In this document: positions 16,466 to 24,258 of the stretch, piece after piece | How positions within the stretch are numbered: the first letter of the stretch is position 1 | Layout of the letters: every line of letters starts with the position of its first letter | Origin: an uncultured Candidatus Melainabacteria bacterium | Lineage (GTDB): Bacteria; Cyanobacteriota; Vampirovibrionia; Gastranaerophilales; Gastranaerophilaceae | Reading direction: 5' to 3' | DNA length: 64,000 nt | Assembly: GCA_934717855.1 (NCBI GenBank) | Contig: CAKUZI010000003.1 | Coordinates: 62,001-126,000 of the forward strand | Made by a program: the position numbers and the translations under genes | Notes under the pieces: generated by a model | The model's database searches: none | What the model saw: the letters and a program-made list of their open reading frames with translations, nothing else | Told to the model about the DNA's origin: nothing

Positions 16466-16503
16466 ACTTATACACAAAATCAAAAGATCATTACTGTAAT
16501 GGT

Positions 16504-16531
16504 CTTTTCACTTCTCACCTTTCACTTTTCA
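16504..16531 (+). repeat. Heptanucleotide repeat (CNNYTCA)4
   Basis: Four tandem 7-mers, CTTTTCA, CTTCTCA, CCTTTCA, CTTTTCA, in the gap between two minus-strand genes. The same degenerate 7-mer unit occurs near 37.9, 38.0, 40.8, 41.6, 42.3 and 51.4 kb. Confidence 0.75.
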
Positions 16532-16536
16532 CTTTA

Positions 16537-17139
16537 TTAATCCAAATAGAACACAGTAATAACTTTGTGACCTTCTTCCGCGTATTGAACAGCATTGTGC
16601 AAAGTTTTACTTGTGTGTGATAAGAAACAGATTAATTGGTTGCAATCGTCAATAATTTCTCTGTTACAAACTCTTGAAGCATCTGCCAAAGTCATCATTG
16701 CTCTGTCCGGGTGTTCGATAATGTTAGGAACTCCAATAAGCTGGTTTTGAACATCTGATGGCTGTTGTCCAATTGTTTGAGGCAGAATTACTCTCAATTT
16801 GTCAGGATTTGACTTCATCGCACCGCGAATAGCTGCCGCGTTTGTTCCGGATGAACCACCTGATGTGATGATTGTATTACCTTGCATAACAAGTGCAGTT
16901 GCTAGAGTTTCAATCATTTGTTGGTGAGTAATAGGAAGATTACGACTTCCGATAATAGCTATACGCTTTGCGGATTGCTGAATAGTTGCTAATTCCATAG
17001 CAAGTTCATCAACTGTATCGGGTGAACCTGATGAAACAGTATCCATATCTTCATCAATCGGAACAACGATTGAGCTTTGTTTTTCTTTATTTTCGTTTTC
17101 TGATCCCATAAATACTTTTGTCATATCAGTTTCTGTCAT
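16537..17139 (-). CDS. SLOG/DprA-like Rossmann-fold protein
   Basis: A 200-aa protein. After a polar 55-residue leader comes the DprA/Smf-type nucleotide-binding core: KRIAIIGSRNLPITHQQM (about 58-75), then TIITSGGSSGTNAAAIRGA with the glycine-rich loop, ILPQTIGQQPSD, and a C-terminal CNREIIDDCNQLICFL strand. DprA proteins load RecA on incoming DNA, but this one lacks the C-terminal winged helix and is shorter, so it could instead be a ligand-sensing SLOG protein. AGGAAAA precedes the ATG. It is divergent from the helicase gene. Confidence 0.7.
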   Translation of the reverse strand: MTETDMTKVFMGSENENKEKQSSIVVPIDEDMDTVSSGSPDTVDELAMELATIQQSAKRIAIIGSRNLPITHQQMIETLATALVMQGNTIITSGGSSGTNAAAIRGAMKSNPDKLRVILPQTIGQQPSDVQNQLIGVPNIIEHPDRAMMTLADASRVCNREIIDDCNQLICFLSHTSKTLHNAVQYAEEGHKVITVFYLD

Positions 17140-17221
17140 TTTTCCTACTTTCTGATTGCAATCTATACATTTTTAGTTTATGCTGATTATATCACAAAAA
17201 TTTGATTTTGGGAATAGGGAT

Positions 17222-19756
17222 ATGGAAAATATATTGGATAATCTTAACAAAGAGCAGAGAGAAGCTGTAGAAACAATAAAAGGGCCGTTATTAGTCCTTG
17301 CCGGCGCGGGTAGTGGAAAAACAAAATTACTTACCTCAAGAATTGCTTACCTTATACAAAATGGGGTTAAGCCTCGTAATATTTTAGCGGTGACATTTAC
17401 CAATAAGGCTGCAAAAGAAATGAAAGCGCGTCTTGGAAATATTTTAGGTGAAAATGTTGTTAAATATATGTGGGTCGGCACATTTCACGGTATTTGCGGA
17501 AGAATTTTGAGAGAAAATATTGAAAACTACAGTTTTCAATCAGGCAAAAAACTTGATAAAAACTTTTCTATTTATGACGAAACAGATTCTAACGCCGTAA
17601 TTAAACAGGCTATCAAAAAACTTAATCTTGATGACAAAGTTTATGCACCAAAACTTGTGAAAACAGTTATTTCTAACGCAAAAAACAAAATGCAGGATGC
17701 ATACACTTTTGCGACTTTTGCTAGAGATTTCAAATCTCAAAAAATTGCTCAAATTTATGAAGAATACGAAAATTCTTTAAATAATAATAACGCAATTGAC
17801 TTTGACGATATGTTGATGTTGACGGTAAAACTTCTTGAACAATGTAAAGAGGTTCGCCAACAATATTACGACAGATTTCAACACATTTTGGTCGATGAGT
17901 TTCAGGATACTAACATGGCTCAATATAAACTTATCAATATGCTTTACACAAATCTTGAAGCAGAAATTCCTGATGAACGTTCACTTTGCGTTGTAGGGGA
18001 TGTCGATCAGTCAATTTATAGTTGGCGAGGTGCTGATTACACGATTATTTTGAACTTCCAAAAAGATTTTAAAAAGACAAAATTAATTAAGTTAGAGCAA
18101 AACTATCGTTCTACCGCAAATATTTTGAATGTCGCAAACGCAATCATTGAAAACAATACAGAGCGTGTAGATAAAGTTCTTTATTCCCAAAAAGGCGACG
18201 GAGAACTTATTGATTACTTTGAAGCACAAGATGAGGCTGACGAGGCTAATTTTATTGCAAGTAAAATTAAGCAAGATTCAGGCGGAGATTACAACCGTTA
18301 TGCAATTCTATACCGTACAAACTCTCAATCTCGTGCATTAGAAGAAGCTTGCATGGGTGCAGGAATTCCGTATAAAATCTATGGTGGATTGAAGTTCTAT
18401 GACCGTAAAGAAGTAAAAGACATTATTGCTTATTTGAAATTAATTTATAATACGGATGATTCTCAAAGTTTCAGAAGAATTGTAAATGTTCCAAAACGTG
18501 CAATAGGTGATACTACGGTTAAAAATCTTTCCGATTTCGCTGATAAAGAAGATATAAGTCTTTTTGCGGCTTGTCAGCGAATTGAAGACGCAGTTGATAT
18601 TCCGCCGAGAACTCGTTCAAAATTGAAAGATTTTTCAGAATTGATTTTGAAGTTTGTAAATGCAAAAGCTTCTTACTCTTTGCAAGATTTTGTAACTCTT
18701 GTTATTGAGAAAACAGGATATTTGGCAGAATTGCAAGCGCAAAACACTCCTGAAAGCGAAGCAGATATTGAAAACTTGCAAGAATTAGTAAACGTTGCAG
18801 GCGAATTTGTTCCGGAAGAAAGTGATAATGCTCTTGGGGAATTTTTACAACAAGTTGCACTTGTGTCAGATTTGGACGGAATGGAAGATGTTGCAAACAA
18901 CGTAACATTGATGACTCTTCACTCTGCTAAAGGTTTGGAATTTCCGATTGTATTCCTTGCAGGTTGTGACGAGGGTGTTTTCCCACATCAAAGAACATTT
19001 AACATTCCAAAAGAAATGGAAGAAGAACGTCGCTTGATGTACGTTGGCGTTACTCGTGCAGAAGAAAAACTCTATCTTACTTCTGCAAAACGTCGTCAAA
19101 TGTGGGGCGAATACAAGTATTACAATCCATCTAGATTTATTGATGAAATTCCACCACAACTGTTGAACAAAATAGGTTTTGAAGGCTCTACGAGCGGAAC
19201 TTCAACATTCCAAAATGCAGTTTCAAAAGCAAAAACAGGAAAATCAAATTTTTCTTATTCTTCTGCTCAATCAGACAGTTTTGGATATGTAAAACCATCA
19301 TCAGGATTTGGAAGAGGTTTTGTCGCGCCAACAAGAGGACTTGCGACAGGAAATTCTCAAGGAGACAGGCAAAGACAAAATACAGCATATTCACAGCAAC
19401 CGCGCAGAACTCCGTCTCGTACAATTTTAGTAAAATCACAGGCAAACAAACAGCGTGATGATGAAAAAGTAAAGGAATTTTTTAAAGATAACGCTATTAA
19501 ACGTATGCTTGAAGAGAAAAAACAAAAAGAACGTATGCAACAGGCGGAAGACGCTGAACGTCAACGCAGAATGGAAACAACCACTCCGATTGAATACGTA
19601 TTTAATGTTGGAGAAAGAGTTTTTCATGACAAGCTGGGCATCGGCCATATTCAAGATGTTACTCAAATCGGTGATAGTATGATGTATACAATTGATTTTG
19701 GCAAACAAGGCGTAAAGGCTATGGATGCTTCATATGCTAAGTTGAAAAAGTTTTAA
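17222..19756 (+). CDS. pcrA: UvrD/PcrA-type superfamily 1 DNA helicase
   Basis: 3'-5' DNA helicase for repair and replication-fork maintenance. All SF1A motifs are visible: Q motif LNKEQREAV, Walker A GAGSGKT (about 28), Ia VTFTNKAAKEM, TFHG, Walker B LVDEFQDTN, III VVGDVDQSIYSWRGA, IV QNYRST, V TLHSAKGLEFPIVF and VI LMYVGVTRAEE. The C-terminus has a long Gln/Ser-rich linker, a charged coiled-coil stretch and a Tudor-like VGERVFHDKLGIGHI tail that in PcrA contacts RNA polymerase. The ATG at 17222 is chosen because GGGAATAGGGAT precedes it; this gives 844 aa. Confidence 0.93.
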   Translation: MENILDNLNKEQREAVETIKGPLLVLAGAGSGKTKLLTSRIAYLIQNGVKPRNILAVTFTNKAAKEMKARLGNILGENVVKYMWVGTFHGICGRILRENIENYSFQSGKKLDKNFSIYDETDSNAVIKQAIKKLNLDDKVYAPKLVKTVISNAKNKMQDAYTFATFARDFKSQKIAQIYEEYENSLNNNNAIDFDDMLMLTVKLLEQCKEVRQQYYDRFQHILVDEFQDTNMAQYKLINMLYTNLEAEIPDERSLCVVGDVDQSIYSWRGADYTIILNFQKDFKKTKLIKLEQNYRSTANILNVANAIIENNTERVDKVLYSQKGDGELIDYFEAQDEADEANFIASKIKQDSGGDYNRYAILYRTNSQSRALEEACMGAGIPYKIYGGLKFYDRKEVKDIIAYLKLIYNTDDSQSFRRIVNVPKRAIGDTTVKNLSDFADKEDISLFAACQRIEDAVDIPPRTRSKLKDFSELILKFVNAKASYSLQDFVTLVIEKTGYLAELQAQNTPESEADIENLQELVNVAGEFVPEESDNALGEFLQQVALVSDLDGMEDVANNVTLMTLHSAKGLEFPIVFLAGCDEGVFPHQRTFNIPKEMEEERRLMYVGVTRAEEKLYLTSAKRRQMWGEYKYYNPSRFIDEIPPQLLNKIGFEGSTSGTSTFQNAVSKAKTGKSNFSYSSAQSDSFGYVKPSSGFGRGFVAPTRGLATGNSQGDRQRQNTAYSQQPRRTPSRTILVKSQANKQRDDEKVKEFFKDNAIKRMLEEKKQKERMQQAEDAERQRRMETTTPIEYVFNVGERVFHDKLGIGHIQDVTQIGDSMMYTIDFGKQGVKAMDASYAKLKKF

Positions 19757-19773
19757 TACTTTATAGAAAAATT

Positions 19774-19802
19774 CAGATCGCGCAACGTAGTGCGCGATGA
19801 CA
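19774..19802. repeat. Dispersed hairpin repeat (ATCGCGCA...TGCGCGAT)
   Basis: An 8-bp perfect inverted repeat, ATCGCGCA-acgtag-TGCGCGAT followed by GACAAAC, lies after the helicase gene and may end its transcript. Related copies, some with insertions, lie at 45270-45295, 45592-45660 and 45678-45705. Confidence 0.6.
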
Positions 19803-19828
19803 AACGTAGATTAGAATTTAATAGAAAA

Positions 19829-20506
19829 TTAAAATTTTATTGGATATTCTTTTGGAATTTTCCATCCGTTCATTTGAATTATTTTTGTGCAATACCGATT
19901 ATGGTTCCAGCCAGAATCTCCAGATGTGCAACCATAAACTGGGTGTGTAAATAATACGTTGTAATCTCCGTCCCATGAGCCGACATATGGCTCAACTCCT
20001 TTATTGTTTGCGGCTCTATAATGTATATCATTGGGTGCAAAGATGAATGAAAAACAGTTTTTACCGAGATACTCTTGTGTCGGATCTTTTTCTAATTTGG
20101 CATTTGGGTAAAACCTGAACATATCACTATCAAAACGGAATAAACTTCCATTTGAAAGAGTAACACAAACGGACGATTTATTTGATACACATTCTTCAAT
20201 ATTAATTGTTTTTATATATGGTATAAAATATTTTTGTAAATATGCCAGATTTTCTTCGTATTTTGGATGTTGTGAGTCTTCATATATATTACGCCAATTT
20301 TCCCACTGTGCAACATCTCCGTTTTCAATTTCAGACATTTTTACAGCTTGATTAATTTCAGAGTAAAACTTTTCTAATCTCGTTTCTACAACGTGTTTTC
20401 TATAATTTGATATTAATGTTGGCATTGTTAATCCTGCAACAACTCCTATAATGCCGAGTGTTATAAGTGTTTCTGCCAAAGTAAACGCAGAATATTTAAA
20501 ATTCAT
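19829..20506 (-). CDS. Type IV pilin/pseudopilin-like protein
   Basis: The prepilin signal is AFTLAETLITLGIIGVVAGL: the hydrophobic N-terminal helix follows a short basic leader (MNFKYS), with the conserved glutamate five residues after the FTLAE start. The globular part (about 35-225) has four or more cysteines and ends with SWDGDYNVLFTHPVYGC and CTKIIQMNGWKIP. The usual glycine before the cleavage site is replaced by alanine. The ATG at 20506 has AGGAGA upstream; earlier starts would add an unlikely leader. It is divergent from an XRE regulator. Confidence 0.8.
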   Translation of the reverse strand: MNFKYSAFTLAETLITLGIIGVVAGLTMPTLISNYRKHVVETRLEKFYSEINQAVKMSEIENGDVAQWENWRNIYEDSQHPKYEENLAYLQKYFIPYIKTINIEECVSNKSSVCVTLSNGSLFRFDSDMFRFYPNAKLEKDPTQEYLGKNCFSFIFAPNDIHYRAANNKGVEPYVGSWDGDYNVLFTHPVYGCTSGDSGWNHNRYCTKIIQMNGWKIPKEYPIKF

Positions 20507-20523
20507 GTATTGGTCTCCTATGT

Positions 20524-20539
20524 ATTGAGAATTCTCAAT
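20524..20539. promoter_or_regulatory. 16-bp palindrome between the pseudopilin and XRE genes
   Basis: ATTGAGAATTCTCAAT is a perfect palindrome in the 68-bp divergent gap. A further half site (TCTCAAT) lies at 20566-20572, just before the XRE start codon. It is a plausible operator for the adjacent regulator. Confidence 0.6.
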
Positions 20540-20574
20540 GATTTGAAATATATTATATTGCATAATCTCAATAA

Positions 20575-20799
20575 ATGCAATATTCGGATTTAGGAAAATT
20601 TATAAAATTTAAGCGTCAACAAAAAGAGTTGTCTTTGAATAAGTTAGCAATGGAAGCAGAAATTGACCCTGCTATACTTTGTCGAATAGAAAATTTAAAA
20701 CAAGGAATAAAATTAGAAATACTTGAAAAAATTGCTACGGCTTTTGGGGCGAAGTTATCAGAATTCTTTGCTGAGTATGAAAATTTTAGTGATTGTTAA
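20575..20799 (+). CDS. Small XRE-family transcriptional regulator
   Basis: A 74-aa protein that is essentially one Cro/C1-type helix-turn-helix: GKFIKFKRQQKELSLNKLAMEA (helices 1-2), then DPAILCRIENLKQG (recognition helix) and LEILEKIATAFGAKLSEFF. It probably binds the palindrome in the divergent intergenic region and controls itself and the pseudopilin gene (inference). No Shine-Dalgarno is visible before the ATG. No toxin partner lies next to it. Confidence 0.8.
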   Translation: MQYSDLGKFIKFKRQQKELSLNKLAMEAEIDPAILCRIENLKQGIKLEILEKIATAFGAKLSEFFAEYENFSDC

Positions 20800-20857
20800 T
20801 CCCAGATACTGACTTTGCATCTATGCTTCTAGTCATTTTTACATCTAAATAAATCTT

Positions 20858-22288
20858 TTATTTAAACTTGCGCATCATTTTCATTGCTTTATTCATTGCG
20901 TGTTTGCCGAGTTTTCCATTAAAACCGCCCAGACCACCAAGATTTCCCATTTTGCTCATGTCAGGCATGCCACCGCCAAATTTCCCGAACATATTTTTCA
21001 TGTCGGTCATTCCTTTCATCATCATGCGCATTTGTTCAAATTGCTTAATAAATGCGTTGATTTCAGCCAAATCCATTCCACAACCTTTTGCAATACGCTT
21101 TTTACGACTTGTGTTTATTAAATCAGGATTAGAGCGTTCTTGAGGAGTCATGCTGGAAATAAAAACTTCCATCTTTTTAAATTGTTTTTCTCCCTCATGA
21201 GAAAGTTTGTCTCTATCGTCTTTGCCGATATTAAGCCCTAGCATTCCAAGCATATTTCCCATAGAACCAAATGCCTGCATTTGTTTTTGCATTTTTAGAA
21301 AATCGTTGTAAGAAAAATTGTTCTTACTCATTTTTTCTTCAAGTTCTTGAGCTTGTTTTTCATCAAAAACTTCTTGGGCTTTTTCTACAAGCGAAACGAT
21401 GTCGCCCATGCCCAAAATTCTTGTTGCCATGCGCTCAGGATAAAAATCTTCTAAAGCATTTAATTTTTCACCCGTACCTGTTAATTTGATAGGTTTTCCG
21501 GTGCAATATACAACACTTAATGCAGAACCGCCACGGCTGTCGCCATCAAGTTTTGTTAAAACTAAACCGGTAAGTCCAAGTTGTGCATCAAAGTTTTCTG
21601 CCACATTTACGGCTTCTTGACCTGTCATTGCATCAATTACAAGAAGCTTTTCGTTTGGGTGAAAAATCCTATCAATCAATAACAATTCAGCCATCATGTC
21701 GGTATCGATTTGCAAGCGACCTGCTGTGTCTAAAATTAATGTATTAAAACCGTTTGCGTTCGCATAATCAATCGCTTCACGTACAATTTGCTGAACATCC
21801 ATACAGTCGGGAATTGTAAAAACTTCATTTTCAATCTCTTTTCCCAAGGTTTGTAATTGAGAAACTGCCGCAGGTCGGTAAACATCACAGGCTACCAAAA
21901 GAGGTTTTCTACCGTCTTTTTTTAATTTGACGGCAAGTTTTGCGGAAGAAGTTGTTTTTCCCGAACCTTGAAGTCCTAACATCATAATTAAGTTAGGATT
22001 TCCGGAAAAGTCTAATGGTTTGTTTTCTTTCCCTAAAAGTTCAACAAGTTCGTCATGTACAATTTTTATTAATTGTTGAGATGGGTTTACGCCCTCAAGA
22101 ACTTTTTCGCCTTCGGCTTTATCTTTAATATTAGAAATAAAAGCTTTTACAACTCTCAAGTTTACATCTGCATCCAAAAGTGCACGTCTAATTTCTCTAA
22201 ACGCCTCTTGCATGTTGTCTTGAGTAAGTTCTTTGTTGCCTGTTTTGCTTATTATATCGCGTAGTTTTTCACTTAAATTATCGAACAT
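20858..22288 (-). CDS. ffh: Signal recognition particle protein Ffh
   Basis: SRP GTPase that binds 4.5S RNA and signal sequences of nascent membrane proteins. The N domain (about 1-85) leads to the G domain with P-loop GLQGSGKTT (about 105), DVYRPAAVSQL, LDTAGR and TKLDGDSRGG. The methionine-rich M domain (from about 300) includes RIAKGCGMDLAEIN and a Gly/Met-rich tail (FGGGMPDMSKMGNLGGLGGF). Length 476 aa is slightly longer than average. The start at 22288 lies six bases after a TGTTATAAT extended -10 box, so the mRNA is probably leaderless. Confidence 0.95.
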   Translation of the reverse strand: MFDNLSEKLRDIISKTGNKELTQDNMQEAFREIRRALLDADVNLRVVKAFISNIKDKAEGEKVLEGVNPSQQLIKIVHDELVELLGKENKPLDFSGNPNLIMMLGLQGSGKTTSSAKLAVKLKKDGRKPLLVACDVYRPAAVSQLQTLGKEIENEVFTIPDCMDVQQIVREAIDYANANGFNTLILDTAGRLQIDTDMMAELLLIDRIFHPNEKLLVIDAMTGQEAVNVAENFDAQLGLTGLVLTKLDGDSRGGSALSVVYCTGKPIKLTGTGEKLNALEDFYPERMATRILGMGDIVSLVEKAQEVFDEKQAQELEEKMSKNNFSYNDFLKMQKQMQAFGSMGNMLGMLGLNIGKDDRDKLSHEGEKQFKKMEVFISSMTPQERSNPDLINTSRKKRIAKGCGMDLAEINAFIKQFEQMRMMMKGMTDMKNMFGKFGGGMPDMSKMGNLGGLGGFNGKLGKHAMNKAMKMMRKFK

Positions 22289-22304
22289 AAAAAAATTATA
22301 ACAC
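22289..22304 (-). promoter_or_regulatory. Leaderless promoter of ffh (extended -10)
   Basis: On the minus strand TG-T-TATAAT (TATAAT at 22300-22295) and TTTTTT lead straight into the ATG at 22288. No Shine-Dalgarno is possible between the expected transcript start and the start codon. Confidence 0.65.
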
Positions 22305-22408
22305 AAACTACAAAACATCATACATTTTTATGATTTAATTTCGAATTTCGTCTGCTAGTATATAAACATACTCCTTAGAGAACTAAGATACACATATCCC
22401 TAATCAAC

Positions 22409-22440
22409 AGCTATGCACTTCTTATGTACATAGCTTTTCT
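22409..22440 (+). terminator. Terminator-like hairpin in the ffh-Nudix divergent gap
   Basis: AGCTATG (22409-22415) and CATAGCT (22429-22435) form a stem followed by TTTCTTT. Both flanking genes point away from it, so it would only make sense as the end of a short unannotated transcript from about 22365, downstream of a TATATAA box. Confidence 0.45.
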
Positions 22441-22443
22441 TTA

Positions 22444-22458
22444 TGTTATAATTAAGTT
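22444..22458 (+). promoter_or_regulatory. Leaderless promoter of the Nudix gene (extended -10)
   Basis: TG-T-TATAAT (TATAAT 22447-22452) followed by six bases and the ATG at 22459. Confidence 0.65.
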
Positions 22459-22986
22459 ATGGAATTTACAGAAAAGACATTAGATTCAAAACTTATTTTT
22501 GATGGAAGAGTAGTAAAATTATACAAAGACAGCGTTGAATTACCGACTGGACAGACATCGTTCAGAGAAATTATAAAGCATTCAGGTGGTGTTGTTGTTT
22601 TGGCTTGCAAGGATGGAAAAATCCTTCTTGTAAAACAGTTTAGATACCCTATGAAAGAGGTTTTGTATGAACTTCCGGCAGGTAAACTTGAATATGGAGA
22701 AGATCCGTTTGAGGCAGGCAAAAGAGAATTGGAAGAAGAAACAGGATATTGCGCAAAAAAATGGACTGATTTAGGCTTTGTGTATACATCTCCAGGGTAT
22801 AGCGATGAAAAATTATATCTTTATAAAGCTGAAGATTTGTATTTTACTCATCGACATCCTGATGAGGGAGAAATTCTTGAACCATTGGAGATTGAAGCTG
22901 ATGAAGTTTTAAAAATGATTGATGATGGCCGAATTTGTGATGCCAAAACGCTTTGTGCAATTATGAGAGCAAAAATTAAAGGATAA
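22459..22986 (+). CDS. Nudix hydrolase, ADP-ribose pyrophosphatase type
   Basis: The full Nudix box G-x5-E-x7-REUXEE-x-GU is present as GKLEYGEDPFEAGKRELEEE plus TGY at about residues 75-97, binding the catalytic metal. The preceding VLLVKQFRYP-like strand (KILLVKQFRYPMKEVLYELPAG) and the later YTSPGYSDEKLYLY proline-tyrosine segment are typical of ADP-ribose pyrophosphatases (NudF-like), which split ADP-ribose to AMP and ribose 5-phosphate. 175 aa. The stop is followed 3 bp later by a HAD phosphatase gene, so the two form an operon, perhaps both for metabolite clean-up. Confidence 0.85.
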   Translation: MEFTEKTLDSKLIFDGRVVKLYKDSVELPTGQTSFREIIKHSGGVVVLACKDGKILLVKQFRYPMKEVLYELPAGKLEYGEDPFEAGKRELEEETGYCAKKWTDLGFVYTSPGYSDEKLYLYKAEDLYFTHRHPDEGEILEPLEIEADEVLKMIDDGRICDAKTLCAIMRAKIKG

Positions 22987-22989
22987 AAG

Positions 22990-23787
22990 ATGACAGGCAA
23001 AATTAAACTTGTTGCAACAGATATTGACGGAACAATTGTAAAATGGGATACAAGTGTTTCTGACGGCGTGAAAAATTGTATTAAAAATTTGCAAAAAAAT
23101 GGAGTTAAAGTTGTACTTGTTACCGGTAGAATGCATTGCGCAACGGAACATTTGCGCAACGAGCTTGGCCTAAATTCGCCTGTAGTGTCTTATCAAGGTG
23201 GTTTGATAAAAGATGAGTTCGGCAAAACTCTTTATCAAGAAAACTTGGATAGTGATTGTGCTAAAGAGATTATTGAATGGGCGCACGCCGATAATATTCA
23301 CCTAAACCTTTATATTGATGACAAGTTGTATGTAGAAAAAGATGATGATTGTGTGAAGCGTTATACAGATGGAAAGTTTGTGCCATATACGGTTTGTCCG
23401 TTTTCGACTTTGAAAATTGAGAATGTTAATAAGATTTTGGCGATTGATTACGGCAATGCGGAACGTGTTACGGGCTGGGTGAACGAACTTCAAGCGAAGT
23501 ATCCGAATTTGTATATTGTTAAATCAACTCCGTTTTTCTGTGAGATAGGAAGTTCAATGGCTAAAAAATCATTGGGAGTTGAATTTTTGGCTAAATATTG
23601 GAATTTAAATCAAGATGAAATTTTAACAATCGGTGACCAAAATAATGATATTGAACTTTTAAAAGCCGGCGGTGTAAAGGTCGCAATGGGGAACGCGACT
23701 CTTGAACTTAAGGAATGTGCGACATTTATAACTGACACTGTTGAAAACGACGGTTTTGTAAAGGCTATAGAGAAGTTTTGTTATTAA
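22990..23787 (+). CDS. HAD-superfamily Cof-type phosphatase
   Basis: 265-aa phosphatase. HAD motif I is ATDIDGTI (nucleophile D in DxD, about residue 11), motif II is VLVTGRM, and motif IV is TIGDQNNDIELLKAGG with VAMGNA after it. The large C2-type cap between motifs II and III marks the Cof/YidA subgroup, which dephosphorylates sugar phosphates, flavin or PLP precursors; the exact substrate cannot be told. It is 3 bp downstream of the Nudix gene and likely cotranscribed. Confidence 0.88.
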   Translation: MTGKIKLVATDIDGTIVKWDTSVSDGVKNCIKNLQKNGVKVVLVTGRMHCATEHLRNELGLNSPVVSYQGGLIKDEFGKTLYQENLDSDCAKEIIEWAHADNIHLNLYIDDKLYVEKDDDCVKRYTDGKFVPYTVCPFSTLKIENVNKILAIDYGNAERVTGWVNELQAKYPNLYIVKSTPFFCEIGSSMAKKSLGVEFLAKYWNLNQDEILTIGDQNNDIELLKAGGVKVAMGNATLELKECATFITDTVENDGFVKAIEKFCY

Positions 23788-23795
23788 GTATAGTT

Positions 23796-23876
23796 TCACC
23801 TCCCCAAAGGTGGAGGTCGCAGTTCTAAGCGAATGGAATGAGTGTAAGAAATGTGCGGAGAGGGTTAGGAGTAAGC
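23796..23876. repeat. Dispersed intergenic hairpin repeat (CCTC...GAGG family)
   Basis: TTTCACCTCCCCAAAGGTGGAGGTCG ends in GAGAGGGTTAGG. It is the same modular repeat as at 45895-45965 (opposite strand) and 54286-54362. The rest of the 470-bp gap up to 24258 is AT-rich, with no ORF or recognised RNA. A possible -10 (TATAAA) lies near 24193. Confidence 0.55.
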
Positions 23877-24258
23877 TTTATCCAAATATTAAAAAATGTA
23901 ACAAGTTTATAAAAATCATTAAAGTTTTCTGAAATTAATGTCGATATATGCATGTGGTAAAAGCTTAATAGAAGGTATGTGTACTTGTGAACTTTAGAGA
24001 AGTTTCAAGCACCAAGATATTGAGTGTGTATTTATAAAATATATATAAAATATCTACGACTATTAAGAAATGTTAACGGTAATAATTCTCTATAACCCAG
24101 TAAAATCAATGGCTTTCGAAAAAAGTTGCAAAAAAAATCAAAATTCGCGCAATTTTCGGTTAAAACATGTTTTTACATGGACATAGAGAAGTATAAAAGA
24201 CAAATTAAATTTCATGCAAAAGATTACCAAATCAATTTGCAAAGAAAGGACTACGACT

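Noticed and set aside
23877..24258. Hidden gene in the gap before the 863-aa protein
   Set aside because: No open frame over 25 codons with a start signal; AT-rich and probably regulatory only.
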